From a virus: DNA of 22,335 nucleotides. The DNA lies in IMG/VR virus record IMGVR_UViG_3300022198_002109, positions 1 through 22,335 of that record. One strand, written 5' to 3'. Every line of letters starts with the position of its first letter. Position 1 is the first letter of the stretch. Both the position numbers and the translations under genes were made by a program. Below are positions 15,701-22,335 of the stretch, one piece after another. Under the pieces are notes generated by a model. The model ran no database searches, was not told the DNA's origin, and was given only the letters and a program-made list of their open reading frames with translations.

Positions 15701-17653
15701 GTAGAACAAAAGGGCTGGAAGGAGTTTTGGGTAACCCAAGCAGATAACATCATTGGTGATGCTACAGAAGTATCATCTCTTAGACAGCTTATGAGTAAGG
15801 GTGCTCTGGCTGCTGCTGACCACTCACCAAACCAAATGATGAGGACGTTAGCTTTTTATCACATGATTGCAATGTCACCTCTCAGACAGTTATATATTCA
15901 ATCACAGCAATGGCTATTTATTGCTGCTGTGTTACACCCAAAAGACATAGTTAAAGTACCCTTACAAAATAAAGCTGTGCTTGTGGGCTTGGCGCGTGAC
16001 TCATGGCCTGCTGGATATAAAGCCATGAAGGACGCAGCGGCAAAGTCATTAGGACTCAGCACTAAGGAGTACGAGAGATTCATCACAGAATTCAAAGCTA
16101 CTGGGTTACCTAAAGCTGTAGATTCTCATGACTTTGTTCGTGATGCTTTGTTAGAGTTTAGTAAGAACATCGACCCCGGAGTTGGTAAAACCATCGCCCG
16201 TGGTGCAAGTAACGTCGTCAAAGCTCCATTCAAGTTAGCCAAGAAAGTGGGTTTTAATGCTGGTGAGTTACACAACTTAATCAATACCTTCTTAGCCGCT
16301 AGACTACGATATCTCAGAAAGACGGGTAAGTCCCAACTTGTCACTAAGAATGATTTTCAACAAGTGGCTGCTGAGGCTCGCAGCTTGGCACTAAGTATGA
16401 CTAAAAGTGGAACTTTTAGATATCAAGAAGGCTTCTTTAGTGCTATTACTCAATTCTTCAGCATCCAGCATAAAGCCTTGTTGGCTATGAACTTCATGAC
16501 AAATAAATATGCTAACCAAGCATTCACTCGCACAGAGCGCTTCAAGATAGCAATGGGGCAAATATTCCTCAATGGTATTACTGGATTAGGTCTTTATGAA
16601 GGTTACCGTAAAGTCAGGGATGGGTTAGGAGTGGAGGTTGCTGAAGAAGATCGGTGGATGGAAGATTTAGTAGTCGGTGGTGTGTATGAAGCATTCATTA
16701 ATTTTGCGTTGTCAGAGATGACTGGTGAGGACACGAACTTGTATGTTGCTAAACACGTAGCACCAGCCTCAACATGGCAGCAAATGTATGGTGACTACAT
16801 TGGTGTTATTTTTAACAACAAGGGGATGTTGGACATGATGGCTGCTTCTAAGGTTATGAACCGTTATTATGATGCGGCTAAGCTTATTCATGATATGCGT
16901 AGTATCCCAAGTCTGAAAGATGACCAAGACCTCCTGACGTACATATCTGTATGGGGCACTACTACTTCAGGCTATAATAACTTTTTGAAGGGTCGTGCGG
17001 CAATGCGCTTAGGTTACCATGTGAGTAATAGTGGTCCCACAGTACAAGCTACATATAACCACGCTATAGCGGAAATGCTGGTAGGCATTACTCCAAGAGA
17101 ACTTGACGAGTATTATTTACTAAAAGACCAGTGGGGATCAGGTACGAAAAAAGAAAAAACTATTCTCCAAGACTCCGAAAGAGAACTTTCAGAAGTGTCG
17201 GAAGCATTGTATAAAAACATTATGAAAACATTGCTCCTCCATAATGATGAGTTTGCCCCAGCGTTAGAAGAGGGTGAAGAAGGAACTGATAAGTATTTAT
17301 TCCAACTACATAGGAAGAAAATCCAAGACATTTTGAAGGCTCGTACCCAAATACTAGCGCTGTTCGAGCCATTGGAGCGAGATATCATTTGGAATAAATT
17401 GGTACAGAAAGCCCGTTCTCAACGAGAGCAAGGTAAAGACAATTTAATTGATACCTTAGTAAAGTCTTTACAAATGGGGGGCTTGGCTGACCCTGATGCA
17501 GTCAAAACAGCCATGGTTAGGATAAAGAACAGTAGACTTATTGATGAGAATTCCCCAAAGGGGCAGTATCAATTACAAACTATGCAATTAATTATGGACA
17601 ACATCATGAAACAACGCACGTTATCCTCAGCGATTCACAACGGAGATAAATAA
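12752..17653 (+). CDS. Giant internal virion / DNA-ejection protein (T7 gp16-like position)
   Basis: This 1633-residue protein fills the place of the large ejection proteins of T7 (gp15/gp16). The TAATG start is preferred; an ATG at 12788 would be an alternative. The N-terminal ~400 residues are acidic and helical. A segment at about 345-480 is rich in polar helices. A compact mixed region at about 486-545 (FTARQSDRGFEFKATYGM, then EILQVTKTKGF) may be an embedded small domain. A long helical part follows, with hydrophobic patches near 1029-1065 (TLAFYHMIAMSPLRQLYIQ) and 1223-1290 (GFFSAITQFFSIQHKALLAM; FLNGITGLGLYEG), the second patch typical of phage core proteins. I see no lytic transglycosylase or lysozyme motif, unlike T7 gp16. 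The C-terminus is charged. It ends in TAATG with the next gene. Confidence 0.8.
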   Translation: MTSESHLNPSSRMTHEQKKEKLRQALDQGASVEDLKNLRSDQYDTALDEVLMERNDDNFDINFGALGEETQFLGHAQRQGVPPKAASEQAFFNEYSKPIPDVQNYYANRDLLTTRGESSEIDERRIQLADEQDNLVIDDTVTQVAQGQLSTEAGYQLLAERDQTDPDAIDWYKEFYTAALARRKSNNQVERFIAEDKIRELVTDDYTATIALVDQLQGFVSTLTADPYKAYQGILTDILPYQTQQGLVQAVQKVFGGEYEFTDVIFRGQFTTKVRERLAKMSPEQRYEASQALMVAIMENEDSLSGTDYQKYLQLYSLFDPEYGLLDQYIDNAISVLDGMAVGGVAKSLWKIFTRGLKPGSNVAHLNAANPEEAGTALARTVVSDGDDLAGMTKEEIVESVVYPSHWDDPHLMPANVQDELAKADLLAKNILDRTEYNTLALTTDEAGESLKGMRQHMQSVGKHGLYDANIAARYKGVAGVDDLTFTARQSDRGFEFKATYGMRNADGEVRPFTTAESALQGAKEQFPDLKSVEILQVTKTKGFKTVPKNKYTSKARGEYVYRVTGTKNPVDVAKGLNKIFYQVGDVVTSGPLAKWFLDPAARFAKYISQGYDQAGDWSKAISADLAEIAVPFTKLNNARKREVVKLLNAYAKDPSKFDIPKLLSEAGGDTDVLSGFVSMRKTFDVLYELENRSLRRDLINQGVKSITIGEFRNMGKVVSKEKILSEIGDGISVIHNPYTKKAMQIDAKKTLKLEKDGYSFVKLKEPYGNPKQSFTYVIAKADDIGELPLNVLKKIDGYIPRYYKDTYFVRGLVRGTENGKATLSRTVVGAYPTKVEANAAIKKLKLDDRYKDIELSVAHDRSLNIQEKATLDMEDKISLQRMFYHSRGGHLPGIDGLADVSDPVEALVKNISNTANFVAHEDLNTAMKARWMSTFGHLIDPTRGFPTTAKEIGVTGVSGASKELQDAIDLWTHIKTSEGLQTVEQKGWKEFWVTQADNIIGDATEVSSLRQLMSKGALAAADHSPNQMMRTLAFYHMIAMSPLRQLYIQSQQWLFIAAVLHPKDIVKVPLQNKAVLVGLARDSWPAGYKAMKDAAAKSLGLSTKEYERFITEFKATGLPKAVDSHDFVRDALLEFSKNIDPGVGKTIARGASNVVKAPFKLAKKVGFNAGELHNLINTFLAARLRYLRKTGKSQLVTKNDFQQVAAEARSLALSMTKSGTFRYQEGFFSAITQFFSIQHKALLAMNFMTNKYANQAFTRTERFKIAMGQIFLNGITGLGLYEGYRKVRDGLGVEVAEEDRWMEDLVVGGVYEAFINFALSEMTGEDTNLYVAKHVAPASTWQQMYGDYIGVIFNNKGMLDMMAASKVMNRYYDAAKLIHDMRSIPSLKDDQDLLTYISVWGTTTSGYNNFLKGRAAMRLGYHVSNSGPTVQATYNHAIAEMLVGITPRELDEYYLLKDQWGSGTKKEKTILQDSERELSEVSEALYKNIMKTLLLHNDEFAPALEEGEEGTDKYLFQLHRKKIQDILKARTQILALFEPLERDIIWNKLVQKARSQREQGKDNLIDTLVKSLQMGGLADPDAVKTAMVRIKNSRLIDENSPKGQYQLQTMQLIMDNIMKQRTLSSAIHNGDK

Positions 17654-19887
17654 TGGCCGAGCAGGGTATAATTGACTTGAGTCCTGAAGGAGTTACCAGC
17701 ACGGTTATCACTCCCCCAGCAACTGATTACATCAAACAAGGACTCGAAGCTGTCGGGAGTGCGTGGAGAGGTGCCACGGTAGGAGCAAAACAAACAGAGG
17801 CTAAAGAAGAAAGCAATAAGCTCATTGATAAGTTTACCCAAGCCTCCGAATACCAACAGCTCTCTCAGAGTCTAAGTGAGGCAGAAGTTGAAAAAAAAGA
17901 AATCTTATACTCATACAGTGACTCAGGCGATACTCCAGACTTCAGTGAAGATGATCAACTCAAACTAAAGCAAATAGAGGAACTTCAAAGCAAACTCTCA
18001 GACAAACGGAGTGCATTGATGCAAGGGCTGATGACTTCCTCAGAATTTAAACGAGAGGCTGAGGCAATGCTATATCAAATCTCGGCTACCACACCGGGTT
18101 TGGTTGATGAGATTGCTTCCACTATTCAGGGCATTGTTGGTTTTGACCCAAGGAGTCAAAATATAAAACTCGCAATGGAAGAAAGAGACCAGTATTTCAA
18201 AAATCAAGGTCAAGCAGCAGAAGCACAGCAAAAACTAATCGAGTATCAAGCCAAGAAAATTATTGATATGGGGTTTGGCGACTCGACTCGCCAGTCTGCT
18301 CGCGAGATTGTTGAAACCTATCTCGAGCAAGCTCAACAAGCACAAAGCGCTGATACTTTAGCCAATCAACTTCAGAATTTAGATCAAATAGGAGAGATTC
18401 AGAATACACAGCAGCTTAGAACCCACTTGCACAAAATGAGAACCTCACATGCTGCTACGGCTTGGAGTGCATTAAAGACGTTATCGTTGGTAGATATCAA
18501 TGGAGCAATGAAGAGTTTGTTTAAGATGTCTCCTAGTGATGTGTTAGCTTTGTCAGACGAACAAAAGCAAGCTTATTTAAATAGATTAAACACAGCTAGT
18601 ATTGAATTAGTACAACGATATGAAAACCACCAAGCACATTTCACATCAATAAATGAAGGTCAGGCATTTAAGCACCACATCGAGGCTGTTAAACAAATGC
18701 AAACGGACCTCATTGCGATCATACAGTCAACTGACATTGGTGCAATCACTGGCACTAGGTTACAGTATTACAAAGATGTAAATGATATTGCTTTGGAGTT
18801 AGAAGCCTCGCAGCTTCTTGGTAAGCATCCAAACCTGTTAACAATAGTGACGATGGCAGATAGGTTTGGGCTAAAGGATTTATTGGTGGACGCTGCTCAA
18901 CAAGGTGCTACACTTGATATTCTATCAGGTATCCTGCTCGGGAGTGGTGATGTTGATTACGGAGACCCTGATGCTATGTCCACAGGGGTGAGAGAGTTTG
19001 TGGTTTCTGGGCAAATAGAGTGGCTTAAGAAGGCCAGAGATTGGGCGGATCGGAATGGCGTTGAGGACTTAACCCCTGAGGAAGCCAAGGGCTTAGGAAA
19101 TGTTCTTAAGAATGTAATGAGACAACCTATAACCTCATTGGGTTCAAATGAGCCTCTGAGGTGGGAGGTGTTAGAAACGCTCTCTAACAAAAAACTTATG
19201 GATAATATTAAGAATAATCAACCTCGCTTATGGGCGATAATTGAGGGTCATAAAGATACATACCTCGGAACACAGATTAACTCTGTGCTTGCTCCTGATC
19301 TCCAAGCCCCGGTTATTAATCAATTTGGGGGTCAGTCCATACGATTGCTGACTGGTGCCTATCCTAGTATTGTAACAAAGGATGGCAAAGAGTATTTAAT
19401 GTTTAATGACACTGAATTCTCTAAACAACCAACATGGAACTGGAATCCAACAATGATTAGGTACATGCCTAACTACGTTAGGAAACTCAATGCCAGTCCC
19501 ACAGCTAGACGTAGGTTCCTAAATACAGCTAAAGTATATGCTAATACTTATGATATGCCACTTGACACAGCAGTACAAGAGATCGCAAAGATGGTTGGGT
19601 TTGCAACTGGTCCATATAAAGACGAAGGCAATACTGAGGCACCAGTAGAGGAATTGCGTGAGGCACCACAACCATCAAAGCCACAAAAGCAACCAGAAAA
19701 TAAAACTCCTAGTGAGGCACAAGCAGGGACGCAAGACCAGCCACTAACTCGTGAGGAGATTGAGGCTGCACGTGCTTTCTGGGAGCAACATAAAGACAGT
19801 CAAGATCAAGATGCTGCAACTGTTGTGATGGAATTTTTTCGTAAAAGACTTAACCCTAAGGCTCAACAACATGAGGATACACCCTAA
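17653..19887 (+). CDS. Internal virion / ejection protein (T7 gp15-like position)
   Basis: This 744-residue, mostly helical protein is expected to be virion-associated and, from its place between the giant protein and the histone-like protein, probably ejected with the DNA. It has long charged helices (EAEVEKKEILYSY, KLKQIEELQSKLSDKR at about 75-115; EQAQQAQSADTLANQLQNLDQIG at about 220-245). Regions with PSDVLALSDEQKQAYLNRL (about 295-315) and WLKKARDWADRNGVEDLTPEEAKGLG (about 460-485) follow. Near 545-600 is a domain with APVINQFGGQSIRLLTGAYP. A P/Q/E-rich linker (about 660-705) separates a final helix (EEIEAARAFWEQHKDS) and a C-terminal MEFFRKRLNP. No enzyme motif is recognised. The stop overlaps the next start (TAATG). 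Confidence 0.75.
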   Translation: MAEQGIIDLSPEGVTSTVITPPATDYIKQGLEAVGSAWRGATVGAKQTEAKEESNKLIDKFTQASEYQQLSQSLSEAEVEKKEILYSYSDSGDTPDFSEDDQLKLKQIEELQSKLSDKRSALMQGLMTSSEFKREAEAMLYQISATTPGLVDEIASTIQGIVGFDPRSQNIKLAMEERDQYFKNQGQAAEAQQKLIEYQAKKIIDMGFGDSTRQSAREIVETYLEQAQQAQSADTLANQLQNLDQIGEIQNTQQLRTHLHKMRTSHAATAWSALKTLSLVDINGAMKSLFKMSPSDVLALSDEQKQAYLNRLNTASIELVQRYENHQAHFTSINEGQAFKHHIEAVKQMQTDLIAIIQSTDIGAITGTRLQYYKDVNDIALELEASQLLGKHPNLLTIVTMADRFGLKDLLVDAAQQGATLDILSGILLGSGDVDYGDPDAMSTGVREFVVSGQIEWLKKARDWADRNGVEDLTPEEAKGLGNVLKNVMRQPITSLGSNEPLRWEVLETLSNKKLMDNIKNNQPRLWAIIEGHKDTYLGTQINSVLAPDLQAPVINQFGGQSIRLLTGAYPSIVTKDGKEYLMFNDTEFSKQPTWNWNPTMIRYMPNYVRKLNASPTARRRFLNTAKVYANTYDMPLDTAVQEIAKMVGFATGPYKDEGNTEAPVEELREAPQPSKPQKQPENKTPSEAQAGTQDQPLTREEIEAARAFWEQHKDSQDQDAATVVMEFFRKRLNPKAQQHEDTP

Positions 19888-20321
19888 TGACTATACCTGC
19901 ACCAGCGTTTGACCCAGAACGCAAAACCAAAGCAAAGAAAACGGTGGTTAAAAAAGCCCCTACTAAGAAAGCAGCACCTAAGAAGAAAGTGGCTACTAAG
20001 AAAGCCACTACTAAAAAGATGCAAACCAAAAAGGCAGCGGTGAAGAGAGCTGCGCCAAAAGCTACCACCAACACTTCTGAATTGAGTACCAAAGATGTCG
20101 TCTCTGGAGCAAAGAAAGCTAGTAAAGTAAGTAAGGTTCTTAAGGCCACTCCTGCTGGCGTAGTCGGAGCTATCTCTTATGAAGTGGGTAAAGCCCTAGG
20201 CTCGTATGCTGTGAGCAAGATGTACAAACCTAACATTGGGAAAAGTGGTATCACTTCTCCAGATAAAAAGACCAGAGCCTTGTCCGAAGTATATCAAAAA
20301 GCTCGTAGAAAGGTTAAATGA
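19887..20321 (+). CDS. Histone-like, Lys/Ala-rich (KKA repeat) protein
   Basis: This 144-residue, strongly basic protein could bind DNA or RNA, or neutralise DNA in the virion. Residues 12-60 are an H1/AlgP-like tract of imperfect KKA/TKK/PKK units (nucleotides 19920-20066), probably disordered. Residues 61-75 (TTNTSELSTKDVVSG) are a polar hinge. Residues 76-112 hold a basic-hydrophobic segment with KATPAGVVGAISYEVGKALGSYAVSKMY, which could be a membrane-active or amphipathic helix. The end (SEVYQKARRKVK) is basic again. It is coupled to the ejection-protein gene by TAATG and to the collagen-like gene by ATGA, so it belongs to the late virion set. Function is inferred from composition; similar repeats occur in histone H1 and in bacterial regulators, where charge and not homology drives the resemblance. 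Confidence 0.8.
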   Translation: MTIPAPAFDPERKTKAKKTVVKKAPTKKAAPKKKVATKKATTKKMQTKKAAVKRAAPKATTNTSELSTKDVVSGAKKASKVSKVLKATPAGVVGAISYEVGKALGSYAVSKMYKPNIGKSGITSPDKKTRALSEVYQKARRKVK

Positions 20322-20950
20322 TATCGTCTACTTACCAATCTCTAGTCAGGCGCACCTTAGAACTCAAAGCACAACGCTTGAGGGATGAGCGTCTAAGAGG
20401 ACCACAAGGAATACAGGGACCACCGGGGCCAAAAGGAGACCAAGGTTTACAAGGCCAATCAGGCAAGGATGGGAGAGATGGCAAGGATGGCAAGGACGGT
20501 AGGGATGGTATTGATGGGACAGCCGGGAGAGATGGCAAGGACGGGCGTGATGGTATTGATGGAAAAGATGGTCCAATTGGACCCATGCCTAAACATGAAT
20601 CCAGAGGGGATGCCATCAGGTTTGAGCAATCTGAGGGTGTTTGGGGTAAGTGGGTTAGGTTAGGGGGACACTCCACTGGAGGAGGGATAGGTAAGGACTC
20701 CGTGTTACAACTGATTGAAAGTTATTTAGAGATAGGTATGTCACAATATAATAAACTTATTGATACTGTGGGTACTATTAAGTACATAGGTGAGTCACTG
20801 CCCGGAACTGCATCTTCTAGTGCCTCTTGGAGGATTAAGAAGGTTGACCTCACTGATGAGGATATTGAAATCACTTGGGCAGATGGTACTTCTGAATTTA
20901 CTAAAGTATGGGATGATAGAGCTAGTTATGATTACACAGTTTCAGCATAA
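20318..20950 (+). CDS. Collagen-like fibre protein with phage C-terminal domain
   Basis: This 210-residue fibre probably forms a trimeric, collagen-like shaft. Residues 28-90 are 21 uninterrupted Gly-X-Y triplets, first proline/glutamine-rich (GPQ GIQ GPP GPK), then charged (GKD/GRD/GID), and closed by GPI GPM. The N-terminal 27 residues are basic and helix-like (LVRRTLELKAQRLRDERL) and may trimerise or attach the fibre. A linker with VWGKWVRLGG precedes a helical region (DSVLQLIESYLEIGMSQYNKLIDT). The C-terminal domain (about 153-206: IKYIGESLPG, WRIKKVDLTDEDIEITWADG, FTKVWDDRASYDY) matches a small domain seen at the end of many phage and prophage fibre proteins. The gene is coupled to the histone-like gene (ATGA). 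An adhesion role is inferred. Confidence 0.85.
   Translation: MISSTYQSLVRRTLELKAQRLRDERLRGPQGIQGPPGPKGDQGLQGQSGKDGRDGKDGKDGRDGIDGTAGRDGKDGRDGIDGKDGPIGPMPKHESRGDAIRFEQSEGVWGKWVRLGGHSTGGGIGKDSVLQLIESYLEIGMSQYNKLIDTVGTIKYIGESLPGTASSSASWRIKKVDLTDEDIEITWADGTSEFTKVWDDRASYDYTVSA
20489..20560 (+). repeat. Direct repeat of 27 bases inside the collagen tract
   Basis: Bases 20489-20515 and 20534-20560 are near-identical copies (beginning GGCAAGGAC and ending GATGGTATTGAT), coding for GKD GRD GID twice, with an 18-base spacer between. Such repeats allow the number of Gly-X-Y triplets to change by slippage or recombination, so shaft length may vary between related phages. Confidence 0.75.
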
Positions 20951-21053
20951 AACTATTCTTAAGAACAGAAAAGAAAATAAAACCAAGAAAGTGAGGCCTC
21001 GGCGTATGCGTATTGAAGGGGTCCCGCTTGACTATGCGCGGGACGGTGAGTGA
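20928..21053 (+). CDS. Small basic ORF, 41 residues, function unknown
   Basis: This ORF overlaps the collagen-like gene by 23 bases and ends one base into the ATG of the next ORF (TGATG), so it fits the coupled style of the operon. The product is basic in its first half (residues include KTILKNRKENKTKKVRPRR) and ends MRIEGVPLDYARDGE. There is no strong ribosome binding site before the ATG at 20928. Earlier in-frame ATGs lie inside the collagen-like gene. Codon style changes about halfway: AT-rich before about 20,990 and GC-rich after it. I do not recognise it. It may be a real small virion gene, or the stitched junction of two different sources. Confidence 0.5.
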   Translation: MITQFQHKTILKNRKENKTKKVRPRRMRIEGVPLDYARDGE

Positions 21054-22335
21054 TGGCTCACATCGTAGCAACAACACCATCAGACACAGGCGGGAGTGGA
21101 TCAAATTCACTGACTGTTGACCTCGGCACGTTTGATGCTGGCGATATTTTAATAATTGCGCTATCAACATATTTCTGCACGACTGGTTGGGTAGAGTCTG
21201 GAACATCGCAGTGGACGGCACAGCAAAGCACAACTAACCCAGGGTCTGCCACGTTTACAAGGGTGATGACCGGCGGGGAGTCTGACCCGACGTTTACATA
21301 TACAGGCACCGCTTATCAGGCACAGGCCGAGGTCACTCGGATCACCGGGGGAGGCGTCATTATTACCTCCGCCCTCAGCAATCAACAGGTTGCGAAGCCC
21401 GTGTGGGCTTCTGTCAACACTACAGGTTACCCTAATGCGTTAATTCTAGGTATCGCGTTCACCCGGGATTCCTACCGCTCCGGGGAGCATTCACCCGAGG
21501 TAAAGGATTTTATCAAGGCGCGGGTGTCAAGCACCGGGTCAATCGACGGTGCCTATTTCCACCAGCAAACCCCAACTGTCGCCACACCAACCCCCACGAT
21601 CTACAGACCGCATAGCTCAACTTACAGCGGTTTTTTCATGGCCTGTCACACAATCGCGATCAGCGACGGTGCGGGCGAGGGCAGCGAGGGGCAGGTCAAG
21701 ACAACTTCGCCGCCCGCTGAACTGATCTGTATGGCGGCGTTCGGGAACGTACAGTCTAACCCGACAACATTGGTGCCGGATGTAGACACAATAAATACTG
21801 TTTACGAGAGTGATGGCGTTACTAGTGCTTTTTACAACAAGTACATATCTACCCCGCAAGCACATTTTTTTACGGTCAATACCTCGGGGGGATACAACAA
21901 GGTTGTTTGTAAAGCCTTGGACCTGACCGACACTCAAGACTTATCGGGTGAGGTTATCAGCATCTCGTCAGCCGCAGCAGGGGCTAGCTACGCGGTAGCA
22001 ACCGACACAAACGGCGGGCGATATCTCGGTATTATCACCGGCTCTGATGCGGGCGCGAAAATATGGAAAACAGACGCTGCCGACACAAATGTTAACCCAA
22101 AAAAAGGGTTGTTTCCGTACATCATCGATGTGAGCAACGGCGCTGGCGCGGAGATCAAAGGTGCGCTTGACTTAACATCCCCGACGAAGCTATTTCTAGG
22201 CGTGGTTGCGACGGGTACTACTATTACGTCATGGCGTAGCGTCTGGAAGCACAATCTAAAAATAATGGTCGGCGGGTCATCAGCAACGCCGCTCGATTTT
22301 AATGACATCGTAAAACATGCTGAGACATCATCGTT
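21053..22335 (+). CDS. Putative receptor-binding / tail protein, runs off the right edge, GC-rich
   Basis: From the ATG at 21053 the frame is open without a stop to the window end (427 full codons), so the gene is incomplete here. It overlaps the preceding stop (TGATG). The product is rich in G, A, S and T and predicted beta-rich. Residues 14-95 (SGSNSLTVDLGTFDAGDILIIALS ... SATFTRVMTGGESDPTFTYTGTAYQAQAEVTRITGG) look like a small phage surface-protein domain with alternating strands. Residues 125-175 hold GYPNALILGIAFTRDSYRSG. From about 285 a second domain begins (LDLTDTQDLSG ... FLGVVATGTTITSWRSVWKHNLKIMVGG). No enzyme motif is seen. Position beside the collagen-like fibre supports a host-contact role. 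Codon use is unlike its neighbours: many GCG, ACG, CCG, GGC and GGG codons, with sampled lines at 45-72% G+C. Horizontal acquisition is likely. Confidence 0.7.
   Translation, partial: MAHIVATTPSDTGGSGSNSLTVDLGTFDAGDILIIALSTYFCTTGWVESGTSQWTAQQSTTNPGSATFTRVMTGGESDPTFTYTGTAYQAQAEVTRITGGGVIITSALSNQQVAKPVWASVNTTGYPNALILGIAFTRDSYRSGEHSPEVKDFIKARVSSTGSIDGAYFHQQTPTVATPTPTIYRPHSSTYSGFFMACHTIAISDGAGEGSEGQVKTTSPPAELICMAAFGNVQSNPTTLVPDVDTINTVYESDGVTSAFYNKYISTPQAHFFTVNTSGGYNKVVCKALDLTDTQDLSGEVISISSAAAGASYAVATDTNGGRYLGIITGSDAGAKIWKTDAADTNVNPKKGLFPYIIDVSNGAGAEIKGALDLTSPTKLFLGVVATGTTITSWRSVWKHNLKIMVGGSSATPLDFNDIVKHAETSS

Noticed and set aside
19856-20149. Hydrophobic, membrane-like ORF on the minus strand
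   Set aside because: It is the antisense of the lysine-rich KKA tract. Reverse complements of AAG/AAA-rich repeats read as F/L/V-rich and mimic membrane segments. No ribosome binding site and no partner gene on that strand.
20603-20611. RGD tripeptide after the collagen tract as an integrin-binding site
   Set aside because: A three-residue match is expected by chance, and nothing here points to animal-cell binding.
20332-20676. Pro/Ser-rich minus-strand ORF opposite the collagen-like gene
   Set aside because: It is a shadow of the Gly-X-Y repeat, whose reverse complement codes for repeated S/L/P. The plus-strand gene is clearly the real one.
20318-22335. Diversity-generating retroelement acting on the fibre genes
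   Set aside because: No reverse transcriptase gene and no template/variable repeat pair were seen in the window.

Overview
The window is part of a lytic double-stranded DNA bacteriophage genome. It looks like a short-tailed (podovirus) phage with a T7-like order of virion genes. All supported genes lie on the + strand and are packed almost without gaps. Most gene junctions are stop/start overlaps (ATGA, GTGA or TAATG), so this is one long late transcription unit. No host housekeeping gene, tRNA, IS element, CRISPR array, integrase or repressor was seen. Sampled 60-base stretches of the main module are about 37-40% G+C. The family resemblances fit marine podophages of the Zobellviridae or HMO-2011 type infecting a Gram-negative host, but that placement is inference from protein patterns only.

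Layout. 1-1396: 3' part of a pectate-lyase-fold tailspike that begins left of the window. 1397-2000: a short leader with two micro-ORFs, then a three-TM-type holin. 1997-7212: DNA packaging and head genes (large terminase, portal, a small helical protein, scaffold, major capsid protein). 7226-8646: two beta-rich virion proteins, probably head decoration or head-fibre proteins, with a strong hairpin between them. 8655-11969: tail tube/adaptor and nozzle genes (T7 gp11-like and gp12-like) with a small basic protein between. 11966-19887: internal virion/ejection proteins (a small gp13-like protein, a gp14-like protein, a 1633-residue protein and a 744-residue protein). 19887-20950: a lysine/alanine-rich histone-like protein and a collagen-like fibre protein. 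20928-21053: a 41-residue basic ORF. 21053 to the right edge: an unfinished ORF of at least 427 codons, clearly richer in G+C and with different codon use.

How the parts work together. Terminase and portal package DNA into a capsid built from scaffold and major capsid protein. The gp11/gp12-like proteins close the head and form the short tail. The internal proteins are expected to be ejected to build a channel across the cell envelope. The tailspike, collagen-like protein and right-edge protein are candidate host-contact proteins. Only the holin represents lysis in this window: no endolysin or spanin is visible. No small terminase, RNA polymerase or replication gene is present here. No convincing promoter was found.

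Most noteworthy are the foreign-looking right-edge gene with a composition break just before it, the histone-like KKA protein at the end of the ejection-protein operon, and a giant ejection protein with no recognisable peptidoglycan-hydrolase motif.
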